This document shows positions 28,662 through 37,502 of a stretch of 64,000 bases of DNA, one piece after another. The notes under the pieces were generated by a model. It saw only the letters and a program-made list of their open reading frames with translations. It made no database searches and was not told the DNA's origin. The translations under genes and the position numbers were made by a program. Source of the stretch: Lederbergia galactosidilytica (lineage in GTDB: Bacteria; Bacillota; Bacilli; Bacillales; Bacillaceae_C); assembly GCF_017873565.1 (NCBI RefSeq), contig NZ_JAGGKH010000006.1:124001-188000 (forward strand), in the 5' to 3' direction. Each line of letters starts with the position of its first letter. Position 1 is the first letter of the stretch.

Positions 28662-29265
28662 CTTTTGCTGGTTCCTCCCCCGAAACAATTTCAATGACTT
28701 CTGCAGGAATTTCCCATCGATTAGATAGTAATGTTAGTATTTCACTATTTGGATGACTGTTTTCCTTTGGCTTTTCTTCGTTTGTATTAATTACAATTGG
28801 TTCAACAATCTCTATTTCATTTTTGGAAGGGGCTACATGAACCACCACATGATTGATCTGTTCTTCTGGTTGATCCATATCGGCATCGGCAGAGATTTTA
28901 ATATGTTTAATTACGACCTGATAATGATCCATCAACTCCTTTTCCACTTCCTTTTTCATTTGGACAGCCATCTGCTCTAATGTATATGCATGTTGTGAAG
29001 CTTGTATCTCTATTTTTTTCTTTTCTAGTAAATTTCCTGTAGATTGTTCACTTACTTCTATCTTCTTTGTTAAATTTCCCAATACTTGTTCATAATCGCT
29101 TGATAATAATTGAAATAAGGGTGTGATAATGATTGAAATAAGGAGAAGTCCTGTCACAAGTTTCACATATTTGCGCATATTGTTTGCTGGTAAAAGCATG
29201 TCAACAATCATGGATAGAAGGAGAAAGATAATAATATTTAGAATCCATTCTTTTATAAATTCCAT
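28648..29265 (-). CDS. spoIIIAF: Stage III sporulation protein AF
   Basis: 205 residues with two N-terminal membrane helices (about 6-24 and 34-52) and a soluble C-terminal region rich in charged residues, as in the SpoIIIAF family. It is part of the mother-cell secretion-like complex required for SigG activity in the forespore. It ends 13 bases inside spoIIIAG. Confidence 0.93.
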   Translation of the reverse strand: MEFIKEWILNIIIFLLLSMIVDMLLPANNMRKYVKLVTGLLLISIIITPLFQLLSSDYEQVLGNLTKKIEVSEQSTGNLLEKKKIEIQASQHAYTLEQMAVQMKKEVEKELMDHYQVVIKHIKISADADMDQPEEQINHVVVHVAPSKNEIEIVEPIVINTNEEKPKENSHPNSEILTLLSNRWEIPAEVIEIVSGEEPAKDGES

Positions 29266-29271
29266 ATCAAT

Positions 29272-30459
29272 CTACCTCACCATCATCGTGATGTTACCAG
29301 AAGTAATAATAATCGTCATACTTATAAAAAACATGAATGATACTATAGCCAATGAAGCAAATACATATATCATGCTATTGCTAACCGCATTTAAGCAAGA
29401 TATAACGGGACCATCGCCAAGTGGTTGCAATAATGCTGCTGAGAGCTTGTAAATAAATGAAATGATTAATATTTTTATAGCTGGAAAAGCAGCAATCAAA
29501 AGCACAATAATCACACCTGCAATACCAATGGTGTTTTTTAATAAAACTGAAGCTGATAGAACGGTATCAGCTGCATCTGTAAACATCTTTCCAACAACGG
29601 GCACAAAATTTCCTGTTACAAACTTAGCTGTTTTAATCGCTACCCCATCAGCGACTGCAGATGCTGCCCCTTGTAGGGACATCACCCCTAGCAAAATTGT
29701 AATAAAAGCTCCTAACAAGCCAACACTCGCTTTTTTTAATAAGCCTGCTAATTGAGATACTTTTATTTCTCCATTCAATGCATTAGCAATGCTTAATAGT
29801 GTCGAAAGAAACAAAAGTGGCAAAACACCATTTTTGATCACCAAGCTGCTAATATTGACTAAAAACACAAGTATCGGATGGTAAAAGCCTGAAGAAGTCA
29901 CTCCTCCAGAAGAAGCAATCAAAGCCAGTAACAGCGGCAATAAAGCCATAATAAATTGACTCATATTATCAATCGCTTCAATTGCATATTCACTTGCTAC
30001 CCGAAAACTATTTAATGCGATAATAATAAGTACCATAAAAATAATGGAATAGGCAACTTTACTTACTGCCCCTTGTTCGAAAGCATTATGGAGAGATTGT
30101 AAGAACACGCTGAAAATAGTCAAAAGCATCAGTGTACCTAAAAGTTTTAAATTGAGTGATATTTCTTGAATAATAAATGCAATGATGCCGTTCACCCAGG
30201 ATTGCATCGAAGAGGACTTGTCCCCTTTCACAAACTCAACAAGCGTGCCCCGTTTGCTTTCGGGCAAATAATTCCCGTAATTTTCAACAACTTTATCCCA
30301 GTATTGATTTAATTCTTCAAGCCCTAAATCATCCATGTAACGATCTAAAGTACTCTCTTCTTTGCTTTCGATAGATTGTTGCTCTTGAGCGCTAACATGA
30401 TCAGGTCCTATAAATATTAAAATCGAGAATAAAAATATGATCCAATGGCGGAATTTCAT
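29272..30459 (-). CDS. spoIIIAE: Stage III sporulation protein AE
   Basis: 395-residue polytopic membrane protein with a cleavable-looking N-terminal signal segment (residues 5-24), an extracellular loop, then about seven membrane helices. Typical motifs include a Gly-rich SSGGVTSSGFYHPIL segment. It is the largest membrane part of the SpoIIIA complex. It starts with GGAGTGGAATATAG before ATG and lies between AF and AD. Confidence 0.95.
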   Translation of the reverse strand: MKFRHWIIFLFSILIFIGPDHVSAQEQQSIESKEESTLDRYMDDLGLEELNQYWDKVVENYGNYLPESKRGTLVEFVKGDKSSSMQSWVNGIIAFIIQEISLNLKLLGTLMLLTIFSVFLQSLHNAFEQGAVSKVAYSIIFMVLIIIALNSFRVASEYAIEAIDNMSQFIMALLPLLLALIASSGGVTSSGFYHPILVFLVNISSLVIKNGVLPLLFLSTLLSIANALNGEIKVSQLAGLLKKASVGLLGAFITILLGVMSLQGAASAVADGVAIKTAKFVTGNFVPVVGKMFTDAADTVLSASVLLKNTIGIAGVIIVLLIAAFPAIKILIISFIYKLSAALLQPLGDGPVISCLNAVSNSMIYVFASLAIVSFMFFISMTIIITSGNITMMVR

Positions 30460-30489
30460 CTATATTCCACTCCGTTCTACAAGTGCATT

Positions 30490-30873
30490 TCAGGCAGGCA
30501 TAAGTGCAAGGATTGTTTCAATTAGAACAGTTAGAATCGGCACTGCCATAGCTAATATTAATATTTTTCCGGCTAATTCTACCTTTGCTGCGAGGGAACC
30601 AAGGCCAGCATCTTTACTAATATGGGAGGTGAATTCCGCAATATAAGCTATTCCAATAATTTTCAGGATGGTTTTTACATACATGGAATTGACATTGGCG
30701 TTGGCTGCTAACGTATCAATCATCATAATAATCTTCTGGATCTGATCAACTAGAAAGAGGAATATGCCTGTTCCCGTAAATAATATAAGTAAAAAAGCAA
30801 AACCAGGCTTTTGCTCCTTGATTGCTAATACAAGAAATGTCGTAATCAGGGCAATCCCCGCAATTTGTAACAT
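30490..30873 (-). CDS. spoIIIAD: Stage III sporulation protein AD
   Basis: 127-residue protein with four predicted membrane helices (IAGIALITTFLVLAI, FAFLLILFTGTGIFLF, a central and a C-terminal one). It resembles export-apparatus proteins of type III secretion at family level. Length is close to B. subtilis SpoIIIAD. Confidence 0.93.
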   Translation of the reverse strand: MLQIAGIALITTFLVLAIKEQKPGFAFLLILFTGTGIFLFLVDQIQKIIMMIDTLAANANVNSMYVKTILKIIGIAYIAEFTSHISKDAGLGSLAAKVELAGKILILAMAVPILTVLIETILALMPA

Positions 30874-30894
30874 AACAATGACGGACTCCCCCTA

Positions 30895-31098
30895 TCACTG
30901 AAATAAGAATACGGAACGGATTTTTTGAAAAAGCCCGTCAACTATCGTAACAACCATAAATAAGATATAAATAAAACCAAAAAGAGTTACCCACTGGGCA
31001 TATTCTTTTTTTCCCACTTGGTCAAGGATCGTATGCAAAAAAGCAACAACGATGCCCACTCCAGCAATTTTGAAGATGACATCTACCTCTATGCCCAT
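30895..31098 (-). CDS. spoIIIAC: Stage III sporulation protein AC
   Basis: 67-residue protein with two membrane helices (about 7-25 and 34-55). The ATG at 31098 is used because AGGAGG lies eight bases upstream; a GTG two codons earlier gives a slightly longer frame. Size and place in the operon fit SpoIIIAC exactly. Confidence 0.93.
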   Translation of the reverse strand: MGIEVDVIFKIAGVGIVVAFLHTILDQVGKKEYAQWVTLFGFIYILFMVVTIVDGLFQKIRSVFLFQ

Positions 31099-31175
31099 TC
31101 TCACAACCTCCTATTTATTAAAAAACATAAGCAATCGTATCGGACTCATTGCTATCGTATGATAGCTGTGATGGT

Positions 31176-31691
31176 TTATAACAATAAAAGAATAATGAGC
31201 ACTCCTATTAAAACGCCTAAATTCCTGGACATTTTTTCGTAAATCTTTTGTTTTTCCCTTGCTTCCTTTTCTTCTCTGCTCAAATGATTCAGTGTTAAGA
31301 TAATTTGTTTTTGTTGGGACTCGCGATCATGCCTACCAAGGTTGGCGCCAAACTGTTGTAGGATCTCAAATTCATTTTGTTTTAATGCTGTTTGCTTCCA
31401 AGTTTCTTTTAGAGCTGCTTCCCATGCTTTATAAACGGTTATTTCCTCTTTCTGCAGAAAATTAGAAAATCTTACATAATGGGCGGAAATAGGGTTTGGT
31501 AATTGCTTCGATATTTTTATACATGCCTCTCCAAGTGGTGTATGGCCATACATAATTTCCGTTTCTAGGGTCTCAAGGGAAGCGGCAAACAATTGCAATT
31601 GTTTGGGTCTCTCGCTTAATCCTCTTGCTATTTCGAACCCAATAATTGTTGTAGCACCTAGAATTAAGAGAGAGCCGATTAATTTAAACAT
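31176..31691 (-). CDS. spoIIIAB: Stage III sporulation protein AB
   Basis: 171 residues: an N-terminal membrane helix (about 4-20), a helical cytoplasmic domain related to GspF-type proteins, and a C-terminal membrane helix (about 155-171). The start overlaps the end of spoIIIAA by eight bases, which implies coupled translation. Confidence 0.94.
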   Translation of the reverse strand: MFKLIGSLLILGATTIIGFEIARGLSERPKQLQLFAASLETLETEIMYGHTPLGEACIKISKQLPNPISAHYVRFSNFLQKEEITVYKAWEAALKETWKQTALKQNEFEILQQFGANLGRHDRESQQKQIILTLNHLSREEKEAREKQKIYEKMSRNLGVLIGVLIILLLL

Positions 31692-32613
31692 AATGGATCA
31701 ACTCTTTGTATTTAATTGGCTTTCCATTTGCATCTTTAATCGCCGCTACCGTTCCTGGACCGTTAAAGCGTGATAATTCAATAAATCGATCAAATACGTG
31801 TGAATCCATAATCTCTTGCAGTAATGGTCTTTTTCTCACTTCCTCAAAGGAATGACCATGCGTTGTCATCATTAAGGTGATTCCAGCATTGACCGCTTCC
31901 ATAATCGCTGTTCGATCTTCCTCTCGACCAATTTCATCTACAACTAATACATTCGGACTCATGGAACGTATGAGCATCATCATCCCCTCTGCTTTAGGAC
32001 ACGCATCTAACACATCTACCCTTTGGCCAAATTGAAGTTGAGGAATCCCATGGACACAACCTGCAATTTCTGATCTCTCATCAACAATACCAACTTTTGC
32101 TGCTGCAATTTTCCGAAGAGGAGCACCTGTAGAAATCATGCGGGCCATATCTCTTAATAAAGTTGTCTTCCCTGTTTGAGGTGGGCCAATAATCATTGTA
32201 TTTTTCCATTCTTCTTGATACAAAAACGGCAAATACTTTTCTGCAATTCCAATTTTTTCTCTTGCGATGCGAATATTAAATGAGGCTAGATGGCGAATTG
32301 CTTTCACATGACTGTTTTCAAGTATGACTTTTCCAGCTAAACCAATTCGATGTCCACCATCAATGGTGACATAGCCTTTTCTCAATTCTTCATCAAGTGT
32401 ATAAAATGAATGGTTTGCCAGCTTTGCAATAAATTGTTCCGCATCTTCTTTTGTAAATATATAGGAAAGAAAATGAGGTTTTCCTTTTGCAGCTATTTCC
32501 ACTTGTCTTCCAATCCGCAGTCTAATTTCTTCTATCTCATTCCACACTTGACTAGGAAGTTGTGTGATCAATTCATTAATTCGGCGAGGCACCATTTGCA
32601 ACACAGCTTTCAT
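31684..32613 (-). CDS. spoIIIAA: Stage III sporulation protein AA, secretion-type ATPase
   Basis: 309-residue AAA-type ATPase powering the SpoIIIA complex from the mother-cell side. The Walker A is GPPQTGKTT and the Walker B region is VLVVDEIGREED, followed by the sensor MMTTHGHSFE. The ATG at 32613 follows GGGGGAGG; an upstream frame extension to 32634 includes that ribosome site and is rejected. First gene of an eight-gene operon (AA-AH). Confidence 0.96.
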   Translation of the reverse strand: MKAVLQMVPRRINELITQLPSQVWNEIEEIRLRIGRQVEIAAKGKPHFLSYIFTKEDAEQFIAKLANHSFYTLDEELRKGYVTIDGGHRIGLAGKVILENSHVKAIRHLASFNIRIAREKIGIAEKYLPFLYQEEWKNTMIIGPPQTGKTTLLRDMARMISTGAPLRKIAAAKVGIVDERSEIAGCVHGIPQLQFGQRVDVLDACPKAEGMMMLIRSMSPNVLVVDEIGREEDRTAIMEAVNAGITLMMTTHGHSFEEVRKRPLLQEIMDSHVFDRFIELSRFNGPGTVAAIKDANGKPIKYKELIHYV

Positions 32614-32644
32614 ATGTTCCTCCCCCTCTATCAATCCTCTATCT

Positions 32645-32674
32645 AATATGTATTCAGCTTGTCTCTAAATATGA
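32645..32674 (-). promoter_or_regulatory. Candidate SigE promoter of spoIIIA
   Basis: On the minus strand TCATATT (32668-32674) is followed after 13 bases by AATACATAT (32646-32654). This fits the SigE pattern (KMATATT, then CATACANT) with one base off in the -10. SigE control of spoIIIA is known in B. subtilis. Confidence 0.6.
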
Positions 32675-32972
32675 AATAACCTATTAGAAAAAATCAATAA
32701 AAAAGAGGCCTAAATCAACACCCATAAAATAAAATTCTAAATTTACTTTTTAAGATGATCTAAATGTTCTGCTTGGAGAGATAAGAGCCACAAGGATGAC
32801 ACTGAATGTATTTTCGCGGCGGAAAGGAAATAAACATCTTTCGGTCAGCAAACGCTTGGAACAGTAATAATTAAATCTGTAGGAGCAGACTTTATTGCCT
32901 AGTAAGAATAAACGAAAAGTCTAAAATAAAACCACTTAGTCCATTGAAAATGATTCTTTCGCATACAAAAAC

Positions 32973-33002
32973 GACTCAAATTCAATGAATGAATGTAGAG
33001 TC
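32973..33002. repeat. 30-bp hairpin repeat, left copy
   Basis: This near-palindromic 30-mer has arms GACTC and GAGTC around ATTCAATGAATGAATG. It differs at one position from the right copy at 33988-34017. A TTTTTT run follows on the plus strand, so it can also act as a terminator. The two copies bracket the decayed transposase and the GC-rich repeat. Confidence 0.75.
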
Positions 33003-33040
33003 TTTTTTCTTTAAAATAGAGATAAAGCTAGAAAGGTTAA

Positions 33041-33172
33041 TTTCCGCTGCGAGCGGACGCTTTCCGCAGGCACGGCTTCAGCCGCTTCCCTCGCTGCGCT
33101 CAGTCCAGGGTCTTCAGCTCGCGATGTTCCCGCTGGTGTCGCCGCTCTCCGCTCCAATCAACTGTATTTTCT
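33041..33172. repeat. GC-rich dispersed repeat of Bacillaceae type
   Basis: A ~130-base GC-rich block opening with TTTCCGCTGCGAGCGGACGC and ending CTCCGCTCCAATCAAC. I recall nearly the same sequence as a widely dispersed intergenic repeat in many Bacillaceae, often beside insertion sequences. It contains nested dyads (GCGGA...TCCGC) and no gene. Copy number here is untested. Confidence 0.65.
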
Positions 33173-33195
33173 ATTAACTGAATGAGTTGATGGAT

Positions 33196-33936
33196 ATGAT
33201 GACGAAAAATCAAATTAATGAACGCGAACAGCTAGAAATGCTGACAATAGAGCAGTTGATCCTCAAGAGCATCTGGTGCGCAAACTGGATGCGGCTATTG
33301 ATTTCTCCTTTATCTATCCATTAGTCGAAGATCTTTACTCAACCATTGGGAGACCCAGCATAGATCCTGTCGTACTGATCAAGATGACATTCATTCAGTA
33401 TACCTTCGGCATCCGTTCCATGCGCCAGACAATCAAGGAACTTGAAACGAATGTGGCAATTCCTGGTTCCTTGGCTTTGGCTTTCATACAGAGGTTCCAC
33501 GTTCGGAAAAAACTATGTGCGTCGATTTGCAGATACAGACCTATTCGAGCAGATCTTCTATAAAGTTCTAAACGAGGTGGCAAACCGCGGGCTTCTCAGC
33601 CCCGACCATGTTGTCTTTATTGATTCGACTCATGTGAAAGCCAGCGCGAATAAAAGAAAGTTTGAAAAGAAGGTTGTTCGTAAAGGGATGCGAGCTTATG
33701 AGAAGAGGCTCCAAAAGGAGCTCAACTTAGATCGGGAAAAGAATGGGAAAAAACCATTCCCACCGGAAAAGTTTGATAAGGAAGAGTACAAGGAGAGTAA
33801 GGAGTCGACAACAGACCCGGAAAGTGGTTATTACGTTAAAGATGAAAAGGGATTGGTACTTGCCTACCATGGCGTAATAGAAACCATAAGGAGAGCATTT
33901 ATGGCTCTTTTTCATAGAATGATCCTGTATGAATAG
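33196..33936 (+). pseudogene. Decayed IS1182-family transposase
   Basis: The reconstructed product starts MMTKNQINEREQLEML and continues with RKLDAAIDFSFIYPLVEDLY, IGRPSIDPVVLIKM, FGKNYVRRFADTDLFEQIF and VVFIDSTHVKASANKRK, the N-terminal half of IS1182-type (DUF772) DDE transposases with the catalytic Asp in FIDSTH. The frame is broken at least three times: a lost base near 33260, a shift near 33455 and a second near 33495. After about 33860 the sequence no longer follows the family, and the C-terminal catalytic half is missing. It cannot make an active transposase. Confidence 0.88.
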
Positions 33937-33938
33937 CA

Positions 33939-33975
33939 AAAAGGTTGGAAATCATTTTGATTTCCAACCCTTTTG
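33939..33975. terminator. Terminator after the transposase remnant
   Basis: A perfect 12-bp stem, GGTTGGAAATCA (33943-33954) with TGATTTCCAACC (33958-33969), is flanked by AAAAA and CTTTT. It could work in both directions. Confidence 0.75.
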
Positions 33976-33987
33976 TCTGCACTCTGT

Positions 33988-34017
33988 GACTCTAATTCAA
34001 TGAATGAATGTAGAGTC
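33988..34017. repeat. 30-bp hairpin repeat, right copy
   Basis: It is identical to 32973-33002 except for one base (GACTCT versus GACTCA at the sixth position) and in the same orientation, 1,015 bases away. TTTTTTATTTTT follows. It likely marks the edge of the mobile-element remnant. Confidence 0.75.
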
Positions 34018-34082
34018 GTTTTTTATTTTTATTTTAATTGTAAACAACCAGAAGCATTCTCGACTTCCTAAAAAGAGTTCAT

Positions 34083-34640
34083 TTACGCTCTTGAGACATA
34101 ACTAGCATCAGATGTATTAATAACTAGGCGATCTCCTGAATTAACGAAGAAAGGAACTTGAACAGTCAAACCAGTTTCTAAAGTTGCTGGCTTAGAGCCC
34201 CCAGAAGCTGTATCGCCTTTTATACCTGGTTCAGTTTCAGTCACTTCGAGCTCGACTGTATTCGGTAAATCAACACCTAAAGTTTCCCCTTGGTACATAA
34301 TAATATGAACTTCCATATTTTCTTTCAGAAATTGTAATTCATACTCAATTTGAGTTCCTGGTAATTCAATTTGTTCATATGTTTCATTATCCATAAAAAC
34401 ATGCATATCACCGTTGGCATAAAGGTATTGCATAGTTTTATTATCAATTTGTGCTCTTTCTACCTTTTCACCGGCACGGAATGTTTTTTCTTGGATTGCA
34501 CCAGTTCGTAAATTACGTAGCTTAGATCTAACGAATGCTGCTCCTTTTCCCGGTTTCACGTGTTGGAAATCAATTACACGCCATATGCCCCCATCTGTTT
34601 CAATTGTAAGTCCTGTACGAAATTCATTTACTGAAATCAT
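34083..34640 (-). CDS. efp: Elongation factor P
   Basis: 185-residue three-domain beta-barrel protein that rescues ribosomes stalled on polyproline. The N-terminal KOW-like domain contains the loop [10 protein letters not shown] with Lys32, the site modified in family members, and the C-terminus has [17 protein letters not shown]. Length is standard. It is downstream of papA by 48 bases, in the classical aroQ-papA-efp order. Confidence 0.97.
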   Translation of the reverse strand: MISVNEFRTGLTIETDGGIWRVIDFQHVKPGKGAAFVRSKLRNLRTGAIQEKTFRAGEKVERAQIDNKTMQYLYANGDMHVFMDNETYEQIELPGTQIEYELQFLKENMEVHIIMYQGETLGVDLPNTVELEVTETEPGIKGDTASGGSKPATLETGLTVQVPFFVNSGDRLVINTSDASYVSRA

Positions 34641-34688
34641 CGTTATTCCTCCAAATTTACATTAGTCTGTAGTATTACTATTTAAACA

Positions 34689-35750
34689 CTATAATATTAT
34701 TAAATCTTTTGTTGAATGGGTCAATGTTTCGTTACCTTTAGCTGTGATAAGTGTATCATCTTCAATACGTACACCGCCAATATTTGGTAAATATATCCCT
34801 GGCTCTACTGTCACAACCATACCCGGTTGTAATTTCGTTTTAGATCGCTTCGAAAGGCCGGGTCCTTCATGCACTTCTAAGCCAATCCCATGACCAAGTG
34901 AATGCCCAAAATAATCGCCATAGCCTTTTTCAATGATATAATCTCTAGCAATCGCATCTGCTTCTATTCCGGTCATACCTGGTTTAATTTGTTCCATTGC
35001 CCGTAATTGTGCTTCAAGTGTTACATCATAAATTTCTTTTAACTTAGCGGATGGCTCTCCCACCGAAACTGTACGGGTGATATCAGATACATACCCTTTA
35101 TGAAGAGCACCATAATCCATCGTTACGAAATCGCCCTTTTCAATCTGTTTATCACTGGCAACACCATGTGGCATTGATGATCTTTTTCCTGAAGCTACGA
35201 TGATATCAAAAGATGAAGAGGTTGCGCCACATTTTCTCATGAAAAACTCTAATTCATTTGATACATCTAACTCCGTTTTTCCAGGTTTTATAAAATCAAG
35301 AATATGTTTGAAGGCTGCATCAGCTATATCAGCTGCTTCTTTAATCTTAGCGATTTCATCATTTGTCTTAATTAATCTCATTTGCTCCATTAAATTAGAA
35401 ACAGGGACAAATTCTACTGAAATTACTTGATTATATTGCGCCCAAGTAGAATAGGACATATAATCTTGTTCAAATCCTAATTTCGTTATTCCTAATTCCT
35501 TTACTTTCGTCGCAATCTCATCAATAATCGAGCCTGAATGGATGGAAATTTCATATTCACTAGCTTGATTTTTCGCTTGTTCCGTATATCGGAAATCTGT
35601 AATAAAAATTGCTCGTTCCCCTGAAATTAAAGCCATACCAGCTGATCCTGTGAAATTTGTCATATAACGCAAATTATATGGACTCGTCACTAAAATTCCG
35701 TCAATCCCTTGTTCTTGGAATGATGAACGGATTTTATCCAACTTGCTCAT
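34689..35750 (-). CDS. papA: Xaa-Pro aminopeptidase (M24B), PapA/YqhT
   Basis: 353-residue pita-bread metallopeptidase that removes an N-terminal residue before proline. The creatinase-like N-terminal domain (1-125) precedes the catalytic domain. Metal ligands are visible in MDYGALHKGYVSDITRT, the GHSLGHGIGLEVHEGP segment and the late TVEPGIYLP and GVRIEDD motifs. It is one base from aroQ, so the genes are cotranscribed. Proline-peptide trimming beside efp is a conserved Bacillus arrangement. Confidence 0.95.
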   Translation of the reverse strand: MSKLDKIRSSFQEQGIDGILVTSPYNLRYMTNFTGSAGMALISGERAIFITDFRYTEQAKNQASEYEISIHSGSIIDEIATKVKELGITKLGFEQDYMSYSTWAQYNQVISVEFVPVSNLMEQMRLIKTNDEIAKIKEAADIADAAFKHILDFIKPGKTELDVSNELEFFMRKCGATSSSFDIIVASGKRSSMPHGVASDKQIEKGDFVTMDYGALHKGYVSDITRTVSVGEPSAKLKEIYDVTLEAQLRAMEQIKPGMTGIEADAIARDYIIEKGYGDYFGHSLGHGIGLEVHEGPGLSKRSKTKLQPGMVVTVEPGIYLPNIGGVRIEDDTLITAKGNETLTHSTKDLIIL

Positions 35751-35751
35751 C

Positions 35752-36195
35752 TTATCCTCTCCCTTGTATGTATTGCTTCAAAGCTAGAAGAGCTAATTCA
35801 TAACCATAAAGTCCTAATCCTGTAATTTGTCCAATTGAAACTGGAGCGGTTACTGATTTACTTCTAAATTCCTCTCTAGCATGAACATTTGAGATATGCA
35901 CTTCAATAACGGGTAAATCAATGGCAGCAATCCCATCTCTTAAGGCAATACTATAATGCGTAAAGGCACCTGGATTCATAATAATGCCCGCATATCCCTT
36001 TTTCGTTGCATTATGCAATTCATCAAGAAGAGCCCCCTCATAATTAGATTGAAAAAGGTCTACTTCCACTTTCTCCTGCTGACATAATTCATGTAGGTTC
36101 TTTTCCAATTGCTCTAATGAATCTCTCCCATAAATATCTGGTTCTCTATTCCCCAACATATTTAAGTTAGGACCATTTAAAACGAGTATCTTCAT
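35752..36195 (-). CDS. aroQ: 3-dehydroquinate dehydratase, type II
   Basis: 147-residue dodecameric enzyme converting 3-dehydroquinate to 3-dehydroshikimate. The N-terminal LNGPNLNMLGNREPDIYG carries the catalytic Tyr; PGAFTHYSIALRDGI and EVHISNVHAREEFR follow. The start is taken as ATG at 36195; the nearby GTG at 36204 is possible and its spacing to AGGGT is also acceptable. Confidence 0.94.
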   Translation of the reverse strand: MKILVLNGPNLNMLGNREPDIYGRDSLEQLEKNLHELCQQEKVEVDLFQSNYEGALLDELHNATKKGYAGIIMNPGAFTHYSIALRDGIAAIDLPVIEVHISNVHAREEFRSKSVTAPVSIGQITGLGLYGYELALLALKQYIQGRG

Positions 36196-36242
36196 TCTCC
36201 TCACACCCTAAAAGCAAAATCGTACGCAAAAACATTCTACCA

Positions 36243-36266
36243 TAAAAAGCCAACTAGCACCTAGTT
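36243..36266 (-). terminator. Terminator of yqhR
   Basis: On the minus strand AACTAG-GTG-CTAGTT-GG is followed by CTTTTTATG. It lies 20 bases past yqhR. Confidence 0.65.
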
Positions 36267-36282
36267 AGAATGTAGTGTTAAA

Positions 36283-36768
36283 TTAATGCGATTCTTTCTC
36301 CCAATACTGCTGTTCATTATATTCATATGAAATCGAATAACCAATAAAAATCCCGTACAAAATAAAAAAACTAGCTTCTGTTAAAATAGTGATTAGATTA
36401 TATTTCGTAATGAATTGAATAGTTGGAATAACAGGATGGAGCACTAAAAAAACAAGACAGAAAAGAGCTGCTCCGTAAATCCCACCCCATATAATTGAGT
36501 GTTTTCTTTTTAATAAAATATAATAACCAAATGCAACTCCAATCGAAATGACTCCATAAATTAAACAGGTGATAATAATCCCAAGCCACCCATCTTTCCA
36601 GTCTCCTCTAAAAATCATTAATACAAATGATGGCTTAATTTTTGTAAGATTGAAGTAATGTGCAGCAAAGCATAATAAAGCTCCCCCAACCCCTGCGACA
36701 AATCCTGTTATCGCCGATAATTGAGTCAATGACATATAATATTGATTGTTATGTTCTTTATTTTCCAC
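36283..36768 (-). CDS. yqhR: Membrane protein YqhR
   Basis: 161 residues with four membrane helices (about 18-38, 63-84, 92-112, 125-147 in the shorter form). Function unknown; members are conserved in spore formers. Start GTG at 36768 is chosen because GAGGTGAGG lies in front; an ATG at 36861 would add a 31-residue tail without a clear ribosome site. Neighbour of aroQ and papA, as in B. subtilis. Confidence 0.85.
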   Translation of the reverse strand: MENKEHNNQYYMSLTQLSAITGFVAGVGGALLCFAAHYFNLTKIKPSFVLMIFRGDWKDGWLGIIITCLIYGVISIGVAFGYYILLKRKHSIIWGGIYGAALFCLVFLVLHPVIPTIQFITKYNLITILTEASFFILYGIFIGYSISYEYNEQQYWEKESH

Positions 36769-37030
36769 TGTCCTCACCTCTGCTTTATCTTGCCCATTTC
36801 CGGCGTTTAAAATTATTCCTGGTGAATTTTTTGTTTTTTTAGTAAGATAGAGATAAAGCAAGATATTATGATGTTATTACTGGAATCTTACCTCACTAAA
36901 AGAATGATTGTTTAAGTTATTAAGTTCGGTGGAAAATGAAATAAATACATTCTATTCTACTAAGGTTTAAAATGGTATATTTGGTTTTCTTTTTGGGAAT
37001 ACTGTTCAATATCCCGAGGAGGTGGCATTC

Positions 37031-37381
37031 TTGACCATACGGAATTGGTTATTTGGTGGAATTATTATTACTGCTTTAATTGGTTTAGGTACTTGGCTTT
37101 ATCATAATCCTGCAAGTCTATTTCTTCAGCTGTTTGTCACGATACTCATCGCCGGGATTATTTTTCTTGTTATTCGTGCTTTTATGGGAAGAAAGCAGGG
37201 TTTTAAGGAAAGTAGATCTTATGCGAAAGCAGCGAAGTTTTCTAAAAAGAGGTATGAGCAGCCAAGAAAAAGCGCTCATACTATTAAGTCTTCAAAACGA
37301 CCACTTCGCAGAAAATCATCAGCCCATTTAACTGTAATCGAAGGAAAAAAAGGCAAAAAAAAGGACCGGGCTATTTTTTAA
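37031..37381 (+). CDS. yqhP: SA1362 family protein, YqhP
   Basis: 116 residues with two N-terminal membrane helices (about 5-22 and 27-46) followed by a very basic tail (many KR clusters, ending KKGKKKDRAIF). Function unknown; the length, two helices and basic tail match the SA1362/YqhP family. Start is TTG at 37031, preceded at seven bases by GGAGGTG; the GTG at 37022 lies inside that ribosome site. It converges with yqhO. Confidence 0.85.
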   Translation: MTIRNWLFGGIIITALIGLGTWLYHNPASLFLQLFVTILIAGIIFLVIRAFMGRKQGFKESRSYAKAAKFSKKRYEQPRKSAHTIKSSKRPLRRKSSAHLTVIEGKKGKKKDRAIF

Positions 37382-37502
37382 AAGTTCAAAAGGCGAGAAA
37401 AATACAATCAACTATTATATAACTCTGTTGCTTGAGACTTGCGTTCCCTTGAAATTCTAGTCTTACATCTTCGCAGTCTCTTCTTCCTCTTGAACAACCC
37501 CC

